A model generated the notes under the pieces. The model searched no databases and was not told the DNA's origin. It worked only from the letters and a program-made list of their open reading frames with translations. Below are positions 43,192 to 53,087 of a stretch of 61,070 nt of DNA, in pieces (within the stretch, counting starts at the first letter, position 1; every line of letters begins with the position of its first letter). Made by a program: the position numbers and the translations under genes. Source of the stretch: Alphaproteobacteria bacterium. Its GTDB lineage: Bacteria > Pseudomonadota > Alphaproteobacteria > Caulobacterales > Caulobacteraceae. The stretch covers positions 1 to 61,070 of the forward strand of contig JAHJOO010000034.1 of NCBI GenBank assembly GCA_018820275.1. The letters are read 5' to 3'.

Positions 43192-44727
43192 TCAAGGCGG
43201 GGGCGGATTTCCCGCAGCGGGGCCCGGCGGCGGAACCGGATCCGCCCTCCATCGCGGCGGCAGGGCATGCACGCGCTCCAGCAGCCCGCCGACGAACGCC
43301 GTCGCCCGCGCCGTCTCGAGGTCGTGGACGTGGGGCCCGCCCGCCGCGCCGCCCGCCGCCGTGTCGATGCGCACCGTGGCCAGGCCGAGACGGCGCTGCA
43401 GCGGCCCCTGTCTGACGATCACCGTCTGCACGGCGCCGTGCGGCACGGTCCAGTCGCGCCGCCCCAGCACGCCCCGGCGGACCTGGACGCTGTCCGCCGT
43501 CGAGGCGAAGCGATGGCGACCCGGCCTCAGCAGGGCGACGGCCAGCCCCGCCGCCGGCAGGGGCAGCAGAACGACCGCGGGCCAGAAGAACAGGCTCGCT
43601 GCCAGAATGACCGCCGCCGGAACCAGCACGAAGCCGATCAGCCCGCCCACCGCGTGTCCGGGCGCGACGGCCTCCAGCCGCTCCGGCTCGAACGGCGGAA
43701 GGCCGGCCAGGGCGACGACCGGCGCCACCTCGCGCGGGCGGGCGAAGGGCATCAGGTCCTGCAGGCCCGACGCCTCGCCCCCGCCGCCCAGGGTCTGCAC
43801 CCGGAAGGCGCGCCAGCCCAGGCGCCCGCTGACCGGTGGCCGCTCGACCAGACCCAGCTGGATCTGCCGCCTGGCCACCGCCACCTCCGACCGCGTCAGC
43901 AGCCCCCGCCGCACCCGGAAGCGCCGCTCGTCCTGCGTCAGGGTGAAGCCGAAATTCCGCAGCACGGTGCGCCCGACCCCGGTCGCCAGGCCGAGGGCCA
44001 CGGCCGCCGCCAGCAGGCTCAGCCCCAGCTGCGGGTCCGCCCGCGCCCGCACCTCCCCCTCGACGTCCCTCAGACGCCCCAGCCACCACTCCCAGTCGTA
44101 GCCGCTGAACTCCGTGCCGTACTGCAGCAGACCAAAGACTGCCGCGATCCACACCAGCGAAAACTTGAACAGGCCGGAGAACAGAAGACGGCCGAACCCG
44201 AGGCGGAACAGCACGTCCTCGTCCTCGCCCGCCGCGGTCTCCACCCCGTCGACCCCCGCCGCCGCGGGCCTGCGCCGCAGGACCTCCCTGAGCCGGCGCG
44301 CTTCCGCCAGGCTGACGCTGGCCAGCACGCCCTCGTCCTTTTCCCCCCCGCCGGTCTCGATCCGCACCTCGGCCAGGCCGATCAGCCGCGACAGCGGCCC
44401 TTGGGTGATCGAGACGTCCTGGATCCGCTCCGCCGGGATCGACCGGCGCGACCGGTTCAGCAGGCCGCGCGCCACCACCACCTGATCCGGCAGCACCTGA
44501 TAGGTGAAGGTCAGCCAGCCCAGCAGGCCGCCGGCCACGGACAGGACCAGGAACAGGGTCAGCCCGAACATCAGCAGCCCGGGATTGAACCCCTCGCCGC
44601 GCCCCCAGGCCAGCGCCGCGGGCAGGGCCAGAATCAGCGAGCCCCAGCCGACCCGGACCGGCAGCAGCAGCAGGGTGCGCGGGTCCAGCCGGCGCGGCGC
44701 GGCGTCGTCGACCTCTCCGGGGCTCAC
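43192..44727 (-). CDS. Bacterial PH-domain (bPH2/YdbT-like) membrane protein
   Basis: A 511-aa membrane protein with repeated bPH2 domains. Each unit is a helix pair followed by strands such as [20 protein letters not shown] with [20 protein letters not shown], then [20 protein letters not shown], and [20 protein letters not shown] with [20 protein letters not shown]. The family (YdbT) is functionally obscure. Start is GTG at 44727, overlapping the TGA of the upstream 160-aa partner (GTGA). The C-terminus is proline-rich. Confidence 0.85.
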   Translation of the reverse strand: MSPGEVDDAAPRRLDPRTLLLLPVRVGWGSLILALPAALAWGRGEGFNPGLLMFGLTLFLVLSVAGGLLGWLTFTYQVLPDQVVVARGLLNRSRRSIPAERIQDVSITQGPLSRLIGLAEVRIETGGGEKDEGVLASVSLAEARRLREVLRRRPAAAGVDGVETAAGEDEDVLFRLGFGRLLFSGLFKFSLVWIAAVFGLLQYGTEFSGYDWEWWLGRLRDVEGEVRARADPQLGLSLLAAAVALGLATGVGRTVLRNFGFTLTQDERRFRVRRGLLTRSEVAVARRQIQLGLVERPPVSGRLGWRAFRVQTLGGGGEASGLQDLMPFARPREVAPVVALAGLPPFEPERLEAVAPGHAVGGLIGFVLVPAAVILAASLFFWPAVVLLPLPAAGLAVALLRPGRHRFASTADSVQVRRGVLGRRDWTVPHGAVQTVIVRQGPLQRRLGLATVRIDTAAGGAAGGPHVHDLETARATAFVGGLLERVHALPPRWRADPVPPPGPAAGNPPPP

Positions 44728-45206
44728 CACGGCGCGTCGTCGATCCGCGCGCGGATCGCGTCGCGGATCTCCCCGGCCCGCGCCGCCGAAATGCCCGGCA
44801 GGGTGACCAGACTCCCCTCCGTCCCCGCCGTGTGCAGCCGCAGCGTGGCCACGCCGGCCCCGCGCTCCAGCGGCCCCTGGCTGACGTCGATGTGTTGGAC
44901 CCGCGCCACCGGCACGATCGTGTGCACCCGCGTCAGCCAGCCGCGCGCGACGTGCAGCTCGCGGTCGGTGAAGGCGTATCCCCACCGCCGCCAGCGCCCC
45001 GGCACCAGAAACACCACGGCGAAGACGCCCAGGCCCGCGACGGGACCCAGGACCACGCCTCGCGGCCAGCCCAGCTGCGCCTGCACAAACTGGTCCGCGC
45101 CCGCCGCCAGCGCGGTCAGGATGGCCCAGCCGATCGCCGCGCGCACCCGCATCACCTGCAGGTAGCCGCGCTCGAGACGCTGCAGGGGAACCAGCTGAAA
45201 GGTCAT
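44724..45206 (-). CDS. Bacterial PH-domain (bPH2/YdbS-like) membrane protein
   Basis: A 160-aa protein with two membrane helices ([18 protein letters not shown] and [18 protein letters not shown]) and one bPH2 domain: [53 protein letters not shown]. It forms the usual YdbS-YdbT pair with the next gene, whose GTG overlaps its stop by 4 bp. The pair probably forms a membrane complex. It diverges from recA. Confidence 0.87.
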   Translation of the reverse strand: MTFQLVPLQRLERGYLQVMRVRAAIGWAILTALAAGADQFVQAQLGWPRGVVLGPVAGLGVFAVVFLVPGRWRRWGYAFTDRELHVARGWLTRVHTIVPVARVQHIDVSQGPLERGAGVATLRLHTAGTEGSLVTLPGISAARAGEIRDAIRARIDDAPW

Positions 45207-45304
45207 GCCGACCCTTATGCGACGGGCGGGCGGCGGGGCTCAAGCGGGATCGCCCGACCTGCGATGCGACAGTTTCGGTCGCACCTCTCGGACCGTCCGA
45301 AAAG

Positions 45305-45336
45305 AACATATTGGCAACCGGAACAAACCGTGCACA
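45305..45336 (+). promoter_or_regulatory. Candidate LexA (SOS) operators upstream of recA
   Basis: Alphaproteobacterial LexA binds GTTC-N7-GTTC (GAAC-N7-GAAC on the other strand). Upstream of recA there are two one-mismatch copies in tandem, GAAC-N7-CAAC (45305-45319) and GAAC-N7-GCAC (45322-45336), 17 bp apart. Position before recA supports an SOS role, but neither is a perfect box. Confidence 0.45.
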
Positions 45337-45422
45337 TAGTCCGCCTCACGAGAACAGGGGGCGGGTCCATGGCGGGTCTCTCCCGGAACCAGATGGGAAT
45401 CATGGCAAGGGAGACCAAGGCG

Positions 45423-46502
45423 ATGGCACAGGCGGCTTTGAAACTGGTGGGCAAGGAAGACGGCGACAAGGCGCGGGCGCTGGAGGCGGCGATCGCCCAG
45501 ATCGACCGGGCCTTCGGCAAGGGCTCGGTGATGAAGCTGGGCAAGGCCGGCGTCGTGGCCGAGATCGAGAGCGTCTCGACCGGCTCCCTGGGCCTCGACA
45601 TGGCGCTGGGCATCGGCGGCCTGCCCAAGGGGCGGGTGATCGAGGTGTTCGGCCCGGAAAGCTCCGGCAAGACCACCCTGGCGCTGCACACCGTGGCCGA
45701 GGTGCAGAAGTCGGGCGGCGTCGCCGCCTTCGTCGACGCCGAGCACGCGCTGGACCCGATCTATGCCCAGAAGCTGGGCGTGAACCTGGACGACCTGCTG
45801 GTGTCCCAGCCCGACAACGGCGAACAGGCGCTCGAGATCGTCGACACCCTGGTGCGCTCCGGCGCGGTGGACATCGTGGTCATCGACTCCGTCGCCGCCC
45901 TGACGCCCAAGGCCGAGATCGAGGGCGAGATGGGCGACAGCCTGCCCGGCCTGCAGGCCCGCCTCATGTCCCAGGCCCTGCGCAAGCTGACGGCCTCGAT
46001 CAGCCGCTCGAACTGCATCGTCCTGTTCATCAACCAGATCCGCCACAAGATCGGGGTGATGTACGGCTCGCCCGAGACGACCACGGGCGGCAATGCGCTG
46101 AAGTTCTATGCCTCGGTCCGCCTCGACATCCGCCGCACCGGCGCGATCAAGAACCGCGACGAGGTGGTGGGCAACACCACCCGGGTGAAGGTGGTCAAGA
46201 ACAAGGTCGCCCCGCCGTTCCGCGAGGTCATCTTCGACATCATGTACGGCGAGGGCATCTCCAAGATCGGCGAGATCATCGACCTGGGGGTCAAGGCCGG
46301 GATCATCGAGAAGTCGGGCAGCTGGTTCAGCCACGACTCGACCCGCATCGGTCAGGGCCGCGAGAACGTGCGCGACTTCCTCAAGGCCAATCCCGACGTG
46401 GCCGCGACGATCGAGAAACAGGTGCGCCAGTCGACCACCAAGATCGCCGAGGAACTGCTGGGCACGCCCGAGCCCGACGAGGGCCAGGACCTCGAGGGCT
46501 GA
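45423..46502 (+). CDS. recA: Recombinase A
   Basis: A 359-aa ATP-dependent strand-exchange protein and LexA co-protease. It begins [20 protein letters not shown], as alphaproteobacterial RecA does. Walker A is GPESSGKT (about 77-84), Walker B is [12 protein letters not shown], loop 1 is [20 protein letters not shown] and loop 2 is [11 protein letters not shown]. Upstream in-frame Mets at 45369, 45393 and 45402 would add up to 18 residues; 45423 best matches the family. The gene is single with a GC-rich 3' region. Confidence 0.97.
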   Translation: MAQAALKLVGKEDGDKARALEAAIAQIDRAFGKGSVMKLGKAGVVAEIESVSTGSLGLDMALGIGGLPKGRVIEVFGPESSGKTTLALHTVAEVQKSGGVAAFVDAEHALDPIYAQKLGVNLDDLLVSQPDNGEQALEIVDTLVRSGAVDIVVIDSVAALTPKAEIEGEMGDSLPGLQARLMSQALRKLTASISRSNCIVLFINQIRHKIGVMYGSPETTTGGNALKFYASVRLDIRRTGAIKNRDEVVGNTTRVKVVKNKVAPPFREVIFDIMYGEGISKIGEIIDLGVKAGIIEKSGSWFSHDSTRIGQGRENVRDFLKANPDVAATIEKQVRQSTTKIAEELLGTPEPDEGQDLEG

Positions 46503-46516
46503 CGCCTCCGACGTCT

Positions 46517-46546
46517 CCTCCCCGTCGCCGCAGGGCGAGGGGGAGG
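46517..46546. repeat. CTCCCC/GGGGAG hairpin downstream of recA
   Basis: CCTCCCCGTCGCC (46517-46529) pairs with GGCGAGGGGGAGG (46534-46546) over 13 positions with one mismatch and a 4-nt loop. It lies 14 nt after the recA stop. The stem base matches the palindromes at 2460-2500 and 5973-6003, suggesting a family of junction hairpins. Confidence 0.55.
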
Positions 46547-46606
46547 GGACCCGGCGGGACGGAGGGGGCGTCCCCGACCCACCCTGCGCCGTCGTCCGCC
46601 CGCTGA

Positions 46607-46644
46607 ATGTGCACCCTGTGCACCCTGTTTTTCGGAGTGCACAT
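46607..46644. repeat. GTGCAC cluster with tandem and inverted copies
   Basis: ATGTGCAC (46607-46614) is inverted at GTGCACAT (46637-46644), and the 9-bp unit GTGCACCCT is tandemly repeated (46609-46626). Thus three GTGCAC palindromes occur within 38 bp in the non-coding gap between recA and the convergent DCC gene. It looks like an operator or stem-loop; no regulator known. Confidence 0.5.
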
Positions 46645-46708
46645 CCCGACATCTCCGGCCGGGTCCCCGCGACCCGCCACCGACCCCGTGGGGGCCGGGC
46701 CGGAGACC

Positions 46709-46738
46709 GGCCGCCTGATCCCGCCGGGTCAGGCGGCC
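46709..46738 (+). terminator. Hairpin with downstream T-rich tract between recA and the convergent DCC gene
   Basis: GGCCGCCTGA (46709-46718) and TCAGGCGGCC (46729-46738) are a perfect 10-bp stem with a 10-nt loop, followed on the plus strand by TTCTTCGTT. It overlaps the stop codon of the DCC gene. A plausible bidirectional terminator, though about 200 nt past recA. Confidence 0.6.
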
Positions 46739-47091
46739 TTCTTCGTTGCGCCGGCCCACCGCTGCAGCCGCGGCCGGACCCTGAGGAAGGCCACATACAC
46801 CCGCTCCAGAACGGCCAGCACCCGCCGGTTCCGCGCCGCCAGCCCCAGCGGCCGCAGCAGGGGCAGCGCCCGCCACATGGCGGCGAAGGCCGCGGCCCCG
46901 GACAGCATCCGACCGTCCTCGCGCGCATGGAACCGCGCCAGCAGCTCGGCCCGGTCGATCGGGCAGGTGCCCGTCCCGTTCGCCACGTCATGAAAGGCGA
47001 TGCGCCCGCGCCGGTCCAGCCGCCGCATCAGGGCGATCTCCCGCACGCACAGCGGGCAGTCGCCGTCGAACCACACGTCCAGCTTGGCCAT
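46729..47091 (-). CDS. DCC-family thiol-disulfide oxidoreductase-like protein
   Basis: A 120-aa protein with the defining N-terminal motif WFDGDCPLCVREIALMRRLD (the DxxCxxC thioredoxin-like site), then RGRIAFHDVANG and a helical C-terminus (VLAVLERVYVAFLRVRPRLQ). Electron-transfer partners are unknown. ATG at 47091 starts just before the first strand; an in-frame ATG 42 nt upstream is less typical. It diverges from alaS. Confidence 0.85.
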   Translation of the reverse strand: MAKLDVWFDGDCPLCVREIALMRRLDRRGRIAFHDVANGTGTCPIDRAELLARFHAREDGRMLSGAAAFAAMWRALPLLRPLGLAARNRRVLAVLERVYVAFLRVRPRLQRWAGATKKAA

Positions 47092-47220
47092 GGCGTTCCC
47101 TAGGTCCCCGCCCTCGTCGCGCCCATGCGGCAAGGTGATGCGCGCCCGGACAAAACCCTATATGACGCCCGGTCTCCCCATCGCCTCGCGCCCAACTGCG
47201 CCCAGCCCGCGTCCGAACCC

Positions 47221-49872
47221 ATGTCCAGCCTCAAGCAGATCCGTTCGACCTTCCTCGACTTCTTCGAGGCCGACGGACACCAGAAGATCCACTCCGCGCC
47301 CCTGGTGCCGCAGAACGATCCGACGCTGATGTTCGTCAACGCGGGCATGGTGCCGTTCAAGGACTATTTCACCGGCGCGGCCACCCCGCCGTCGCCGCGC
47401 GCCACCTCCAGCCAGAAGTGCGTCCGCGCCGGCGGCAAGCACAACGATCTGGACAACGTCGGCTACACCGCGCGTCACCTGACCTTCTTCGAAATGCTGG
47501 GGAATTTCAGCTTCGGCGACTACTTCAAGGAACACGCCATCGACCGCGCCTGGTCGCTGGTGACGAAGGACTTCGGCCTCGATCCGAAGCGTCTGCTGGT
47601 CACCGTCTACATCGACGACGACGAGGCCGCCGCCATCTGGAAAAAGGTCACCGGCTTCTCCGACGACAAGATCATCCGCATCGCCGGGTCCGACAATTTC
47701 TGGGCCATGGGCGACAACGGCCCCTGCGGGCCCTGCACGGAGATCTTCTGGGACTACGGCGACCACGTCCCCGGCGGCCCCCCCGGCTCGCCGGACGAGG
47801 ACGGCGACCGCTTCGTGGAGATCTGGAACAACGTCTTCATGCAGTTCGAGAAGGAGAACGACGAGATCGTCCGTTCCCTGCCGAAGCCCAGCGTTGACAC
47901 CGGCATGGGGCTCGAACGCATCGCCTCGGTGCTGCAGGGCAAGAACTCGGTGTTCGACACCGACCTGTTCCAGACCCTCATCGCGGCGTCCGCCGACGCC
48001 ACCTCGACCGCGCCCGACGGCGACATGGCGGCCAGCCACCGCGTCATCGCCGACCACCTGCGCAGCTCGTCCTTCCTGATCGCCGACGGCGTCACGCCCT
48101 CCAACGAGGGCCGCGGCTACGTCCTGCGCCGGATCATGCGCCGGGCCATGCGCCACGCCCACCTGCTGGGCGCCCAAGATCCCCTGATGCACCGCCTCGT
48201 GCCCACGCTGGTCGCGGAGATGGGCGAGGCCTATCCCGAGCTGAAGCGCGCCCAGGCCTTCGTCGAGGACACGCTGAAGCAGGAAGAGGTCCGCTTCCGC
48301 ACCACCCTGTCCAAGGGCATGAGCCTGTTCGACACGGCGGTTCAGGGCTTCCGGCCCGGCGACATGCTGGACGGCCAGACCGCCTTCACCCTGTCCGACA
48401 CCTACGGCTTCCCGCTGGATCTGACCCAGGACGAGGCTCGCCGCCGCGGCTTCGGCGTGGACGAGGCCGGCTTCCAGGACGCCATGGCGCAACAGCGCGC
48501 CCGCTCGCGCGAGCACTGGAAGGGTTCGGGCCAGACCGCCAACGCCGGCGAATGGCTGGCGATCCGCGACCGCCTGGGCCCGACCGTCTTCTCCGGCTAC
48601 GACGCCGTCGACGGCTCCGGCGAGGTGCTGGTCCTGATGAAGGACGGCGCGGCGGTGGACGCGGCGACCGCCGGCGACATCGTCGAGGTCCTGTTCGACG
48701 CGACTCCCTTCTATGCCGAAAGCGGCGGCCAGTCGGGCGACCACGGCACGCTGGAATGGCCGGGCGGCACCGCCGACGTCATCGACGTGCGCAAACACGC
48801 CGGCGACCTGCACGTCCTGTCGGCGGAGATCACCTCCGGCACGCTGGCGACCGGCGCCCGAGTGGCCCAGCTGGTCGACGCGGAGAAGCGTCGCACCACG
48901 CGCGCCAACCACTCGGCCGCCCACCTGCTGCACACGGCGCTCAAGAACGTGCTGGGCGCGGCCGTGGCCCAGAAGGGCCAGCTGGTCGACGCCGAACGCG
49001 CCCGCTTCGACTTCAGCCACGCCGCCCCCGTGACCGAGGCCGAGCTGGAGGCCATCGAGGCCGAGGTCAACGCCGTGATCCGCCAGAACGTCCCGGCCGA
49101 GACGAAGCTGATGGCCCCGCAGGAGGCCATCGAGGCCGGCGCCATCGCCCTGTTCGGCGAGAAATACGGCGACGAGGTCCGCGTGCTGACGCTCGGCCGC
49201 TCGCTGACCACGGCGGACAAGCCCTATTCGGTCGAACTGTGCGGCGGCACCCACGTGGCCCGGACCGGCGACATCGCCCTGTTCAAGATCGTGTCCGAAG
49301 GCGGCGTGGCCGCCGGCGTGCGCCGCATCGAGGCGCTGACCGGCGAGGCGGCGCGCCTGTATGTCGAAGGCCAGGCGAAGGTCGCGCGCGGTCTCGCCCG
49401 CGACTTCAAGGTCCAGCCCGTCGACGTCCCGGCCCGGGTCGAGACCCTGTCGGCCGCGGTCAAGGTGCTGGAGAAGCAGGTCGCCGAACTGAAGAAGCAG
49501 CTGGCGCTGGGCGGCGGCGGCGCGGCGGCCAACGCGGCCCCGGAGGAGATCGGCGGCGTCAAGCTGATCGCCCGCGTGCTGGACGGGGTCGACGGCAAGG
49601 GGCTGCGCGGCGTGGCCGAGGACTTCCGCAAACAGGTCGGCTCCGGCGTCGTGGCCCTGATCGGCGTGACCGACGGCAAGGCCGCCGTCACCGTCGCGGC
49701 CACCTCGGACATGGCCGGTCGCGTGAACGCCGCCGACCTCGCGCGCGTCGCGGTCATCGCCATGGGCGGGCAGGGCGCGGGCGGCAAGCCCGACTTCGCC
49801 CAGGGCGGCGCCCCGGACGGGTCGCAGGCCGAAGCGGGGCTCCAGGCCGTGCGCGACGCCCTGGCCGGCTGA
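47221..49872 (+). CDS. alaS: Alanyl-tRNA synthetase
   Basis: An 883-aa class II synthetase charging tRNA-Ala. The N-terminal catalytic motifs are MSSLKQIRSTFLDFFEADGH, APLVPQNDPTLMFVNAGMVP, DNFWAMGDNGPCGPCTEIFW and GMGLERIASVLQG. The editing domain has the zinc motif NHSAAHLLHTAL (about 563-574) and the distal CGGTH (about 673-677). The C-Ala domain with a glycine-rich linker (LGGGGAAANA) ends the protein. ATG at 47221. It is convergent with a DUF2939-like gene (4 nt between stops). Confidence 0.97.
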   Translation: MSSLKQIRSTFLDFFEADGHQKIHSAPLVPQNDPTLMFVNAGMVPFKDYFTGAATPPSPRATSSQKCVRAGGKHNDLDNVGYTARHLTFFEMLGNFSFGDYFKEHAIDRAWSLVTKDFGLDPKRLLVTVYIDDDEAAAIWKKVTGFSDDKIIRIAGSDNFWAMGDNGPCGPCTEIFWDYGDHVPGGPPGSPDEDGDRFVEIWNNVFMQFEKENDEIVRSLPKPSVDTGMGLERIASVLQGKNSVFDTDLFQTLIAASADATSTAPDGDMAASHRVIADHLRSSSFLIADGVTPSNEGRGYVLRRIMRRAMRHAHLLGAQDPLMHRLVPTLVAEMGEAYPELKRAQAFVEDTLKQEEVRFRTTLSKGMSLFDTAVQGFRPGDMLDGQTAFTLSDTYGFPLDLTQDEARRRGFGVDEAGFQDAMAQQRARSREHWKGSGQTANAGEWLAIRDRLGPTVFSGYDAVDGSGEVLVLMKDGAAVDAATAGDIVEVLFDATPFYAESGGQSGDHGTLEWPGGTADVIDVRKHAGDLHVLSAEITSGTLATGARVAQLVDAEKRRTTRANHSAAHLLHTALKNVLGAAVAQKGQLVDAERARFDFSHAAPVTEAELEAIEAEVNAVIRQNVPAETKLMAPQEAIEAGAIALFGEKYGDEVRVLTLGRSLTTADKPYSVELCGGTHVARTGDIALFKIVSEGGVAAGVRRIEALTGEAARLYVEGQAKVARGLARDFKVQPVDVPARVETLSAAVKVLEKQVAELKKQLALGGGGAAANAAPEEIGGVKLIARVLDGVDGKGLRGVAEDFRKQVGSGVVALIGVTDGKAAVTVAATSDMAGRVNAADLARVAVIAMGGQGAGGKPDFAQGGAPDGSQAEAGLQAVRDALAG

Positions 49873-49876
49873 GGGC

Positions 49877-50437
49877 TCAGGCGGCGGGCGCGGCCTTCTC
49901 CGGCAGGTCGATCGCCGCCAGCTTCCACCCGAACAGGCCGTCGCGCTTCATCAGCAGCGTGATGGCCCGATCCTCGCGGTCGGCGTCCTGGAAGTTGATG
50001 GCGAAGGTGTTCAGGTCGCGATAGCCCAGACTGCGCTTCGGCTCGGGCTCGTCGGCCCCGGCCTGAGGATCGGCGGCGTCCCTCGCCTCGGGCGCCTCGC
50101 CGGTGCGGACCATCAGGGCGACGGCCCGGGGCGTGACCAGGGCGTCCACCGCGCCCGAGATCAGCGCCGGGCCCAGCAGGGTGCCCAGACCGGCGAAGGG
50201 ATCGTCGCCCGAACTGCTGCGCATTTCCTCGACGAAGCGGGCGTTGAACTCCTGCTTCATGCTGTCCCTCAGGGCCGGAAAGTCCACCAGACGCTCCAGC
50301 GCCTCGGCGTCTCCCCGCTCGGCGGCGTCGCCCAGGGCCCGGGCCGCGAGGAAGGGCGACGCGGCGACCCAGCCCAGGAAGACGACGCCTGCGGCGACGA
50401 CCAGTCCGGTGATCAGCTTGCGATTCAAGGGGTTCAC
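49877..50437 (-). CDS. DUF2939-like anchored protein (paralogue 1)
   Basis: A 186-aa protein with an N-terminal membrane anchor (LITGLVVAAGVVFLGWVAAS). The remainder has AARALGDAAERGDAEALERL, LVDFPALRDSMKQEFNARFV, LISGAVDALVTPRAVALMVR and the C-terminal LLMKRDGLFGWKLAAIDLP. This matches DUF2939: the region before the anchor is short and cytosolic, the rest periplasmic. Function unknown. Upstream on the same strand is a longer relative with the same architecture, so they are probably tandem paralogues. Confidence 0.75.
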   Translation of the reverse strand: MNPLNRKLITGLVVAAGVVFLGWVAASPFLAARALGDAAERGDAEALERLVDFPALRDSMKQEFNARFVEEMRSSSGDDPFAGLGTLLGPALISGAVDALVTPRAVALMVRTGEAPEARDAADPQAGADEPEPKRSLGYRDLNTFAINFQDADREDRAITLLMKRDGLFGWKLAAIDLPEKAAPAA

Positions 50438-50494
50438 TCCGCGCTTCGACCCGTCAGCCTAGACCGCTTTCGCGCCGGTCCGCCAGCGCCGCCG

Positions 50495-51094
50495 TCATCC
50501 CCCGACCCGCCGGCCTGTACGGTTGTCGCCGACGACGGGCTCAGGGGCGGTCGCCGCGCCCGCGGGCAGGCCGACGTGGACCAGCTTCCATTCATAGAGG
50601 CCGCGGCGCTCGAAGGTGAAGACCGTCTGCGACCCGCCCTCGTCCTCCACCGTCATCCGGGCGCGGTCGACGCCCCAGTGGCGCGGCGTCGGCCAGGGGC
50701 CGCCGTCGGGGGCCTCCGCCGGGGCCGGGCTGGAGGAGCGTTGCGCCGCGAACCGGCCCTCGCCCCGCGTCAGGCCCGCCAGGGCCACCGGCGTCAGATA
50801 GGCGTCGACCTGGGCCTGACGATCCGGGCCCGGCCGTTCCAGACCGCGCACCACGGCGCCGATCGGATCCTCCAGGAAGCCGGGTGCCGGCGCGGTTGCC
50901 TCGGGGCGCCCTTCCAGCTGCGGGCCCAGCGACCGGCGCACGGCGGCATAGTCGATCAGCTTCTCCAGCCCGGCCTGATCCCCCGCATCCGCCGCGGCGC
51001 GGATGCCGAAGAAACCGACGTAGGGGGCCGAGAAGAAGCCGATCACGGCCACGGCGACGATCAGGCCGATCAGATTGCCCAGAATGCGCATCAT
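50495..51094 (-). CDS. DUF2939-like anchored protein (paralogue 2)
   Basis: A 199-aa protein beginning MMRILGNLIGLIVAVAVIGF (membrane anchor) and then AADAGDQAGLEKLIDYAAVR, AYLTPVALAGLTRGEGRFAA and FTFERRGLYEWKLVHVGLP. The last motif parallels the neighbour's LFGWKLAAIDLP ending. It has a less conserved middle (AQRSSSPAPAEAPDGG). Two in-frame starts (51094 and 51091) follow GGGAG. It is expressed with the 186-aa paralogue 57 nt downstream. Function unknown. Confidence 0.65.
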   Translation of the reverse strand: MMRILGNLIGLIVAVAVIGFFSAPYVGFFGIRAAADAGDQAGLEKLIDYAAVRRSLGPQLEGRPEATAPAPGFLEDPIGAVVRGLERPGPDRQAQVDAYLTPVALAGLTRGEGRFAAQRSSSPAPAEAPDGGPWPTPRHWGVDRARMTVEDEGGSQTVFTFERRGLYEWKLVHVGLPAGAATAPEPVVGDNRTGRRVGG

Positions 51095-51237
51095 GCGGTT
51101 TCTCCCGTCACCGGTCCCCCAACAGGCTGGCACGCCCGCGGTTCCGGCTCAATCGCGGGCCCGCGACGGGCGAGCGCTTGCGTGCCGCCGTCCGCCGTGG
51201 CCCCATGCCGCGACATGATCCCCGGGAAGGACGCCCC

Positions 51238-53028
51238 ATGCTGAACCGCCGCCATCTGATGCTCAGCGCCGCCGCCGCCGGTGCGGTCCTGTCGGCTCCG
51301 GCCATGGCCGCCACGCCGGAGGACGCCCGCCTCGACGCGCTTCTGACCCGCTGGATGAACGAGGACATCGACCGCAACCCGACCATGGCCACCAGCCTGG
51401 GCGTCGACCGCGGCGAGCGGGCCCATCTGGCGGGCAAGCTGCCGGACGCCTCTCTCGCGGCCCAGGCCGAGAACGCGGCCCGGGCCCGGGCCCGATGGGC
51501 CGAGCTTCAGACCTTCGATCCGGCGACGCTGTCGGAGTCGTCGCAGGTGACCCTGGCCATCTTCCGCTTCTCGGCCGAGGGCGCGGCCATGGGCGCCGAC
51601 CTGCCGCACGGGGGCGGGTCCAGCCCCTATGTCGTGACCCAGCGCTGGGGGGCCTATTTCAACCTGCCGGACTTCATGGCCAACCAGCACCGGCTTGAGA
51701 CGGCCGGGGACGCCGACGCCTTCGTCAGCCGCTGCCGCGCCTTCGCCGAGGCCGTCGATCAGGAGAATGAGCGGATCGTCGAGATCGGTGGCAAGGGCGT
51801 CGTCCTGCCCGCCTTCCTGATGGACAAGACGCTGACGCAGCTGAAGACCCTGCGCGACATGCCGACCGGCGACTGGGCGATGATCCAGGCGCTGGCGACG
51901 AAGACGGCCGCCAAGGGGCTGACCGGCGACTGGGTGGCCGAGGCCACGCGCGTGATCGACGGCGAGGTCAAGCCGGCCCTGGGCCGCCAGATCGCCGTGT
52001 TCGAGGCCCAGCGCCCCACCGCCACCGACGACGCCGGGGCGTGGAAGCTGCCGGCCGGGGCCGAGACCTATGCCCTCGCCCTGCGCGGCTACACCACCAC
52101 CGACTACACCGCCGACCAGATCCACCAGATCGGGCTGGAACAGGTGGCGGCGATCCAGGCCGAGATGGACGGCGTTTTCCGCCGCATGGGCATGACCGAA
52201 GGCACCGTCGGCGACCGCATCCGCGTGCTGAACGAGGACCCGCAATACCTCTGGCCCAACACCGATCAGGGCAAGCTGGATCTGCTGGAGTCCCTGAACG
52301 TCCAGATGGCCGAGCTGGAGCCGCTGCTGCCGCGCGTGTTCAACACCCTGCCGAAGTCGAAGGTGGAGATCCGCCGCGTGCCGCCGTCGATCGAGCTGGG
52401 CGCGCCGGGCGGCTATTACCAGCGGGCGTCGCTGGATGGGTCACGGCCGGGCGCCTATTACATCAACCTGTCCAATACGGCGAACTGGCCCAAGTGGTCG
52501 CTGCCGACCCTGACCTATCATGAGGCGTCGCCCGGCCATCACTTCCAGATCGCCCTGTCGCAGGAGGCGGGCGAGCTGCCCTTGTACCGCCGCCTGACCG
52601 GCAACTCGGCCTATACCGAGGGCTGGGCCCTGTACGCCGAGCGGGTCGCGGCCGACGATCTGGGCGTCTACGGCGACGATCTGGTCGGCCGCATCGGCTA
52701 TCTGCAGTCCTATCTGTTCCGCGCCGTGCGCCTGGTCGTCGACACCGGACTGCACCACAAGACGTGGACCCGGGACCAGGCCATCGCCTGGATGGTCGCC
52801 GAATGCGGCGAGCCGCCGGAGTCGGCCGAGAAGGAGATCGACCGCTACATCGTCACCCTCGGCCAGGCCTGTTCCTACAAGCTGGGACAAACGGTGATCG
52901 AGGCCCTGCGGCAGGAGATCGAGGCCAAGGGGAATTTCGACATCAAGCGGTTCCACGATGCCGTCCTGCTGGAAGGTATCGTCCCCCTGTCGGTGCTGCA
53001 GCAGCGGGTCCGCGCCAAATACGCCTGA
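51238..53028 (+). CDS. Exported DUF885-family metalloprotein (putative peptidase)
   Basis: A 596-aa protein with a twin-arginine-like signal (NRRHLMLSAAAAGAVLSAPA; RR near residue 4). DUF885 features: HEASPGHHFQIAL near residue 427 (HExxPGH zinc motif) and YTEGWALYAERVAADDLG near 459. N-terminal helices begin DARLDALLTRWMNEDIDRNP. Members are thought to be zinc peptidases. AAGGA precedes ATG at 51238. It lies 59 nt upstream of a serine hydrolase gene on the same strand, so they likely form an operon. Confidence 0.85.
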   Translation: MLNRRHLMLSAAAAGAVLSAPAMAATPEDARLDALLTRWMNEDIDRNPTMATSLGVDRGERAHLAGKLPDASLAAQAENAARARARWAELQTFDPATLSESSQVTLAIFRFSAEGAAMGADLPHGGGSSPYVVTQRWGAYFNLPDFMANQHRLETAGDADAFVSRCRAFAEAVDQENERIVEIGGKGVVLPAFLMDKTLTQLKTLRDMPTGDWAMIQALATKTAAKGLTGDWVAEATRVIDGEVKPALGRQIAVFEAQRPTATDDAGAWKLPAGAETYALALRGYTTTDYTADQIHQIGLEQVAAIQAEMDGVFRRMGMTEGTVGDRIRVLNEDPQYLWPNTDQGKLDLLESLNVQMAELEPLLPRVFNTLPKSKVEIRRVPPSIELGAPGGYYQRASLDGSRPGAYYINLSNTANWPKWSLPTLTYHEASPGHHFQIALSQEAGELPLYRRLTGNSAYTEGWALYAERVAADDLGVYGDDLVGRIGYLQSYLFRAVRLVVDTGLHHKTWTRDQAIAWMVAECGEPPESAEKEIDRYIVTLGQACSYKLGQTVIEALRQEIEAKGNFDIKRFHDAVLLEGIVPLSVLQQRVRAKYA

Positions 53029-53087
53029 GGCGGCGACGGAAGGCGGGGCCTCCGGCCGTGGAACGGGGACGCACGAGGAGGTCCGCC

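Noticed and set aside
46503..46728. CRISPR or phage-like repeats after recA
   Set aside because: Only three short GTGCAC elements and hairpins; no regular spacer array.
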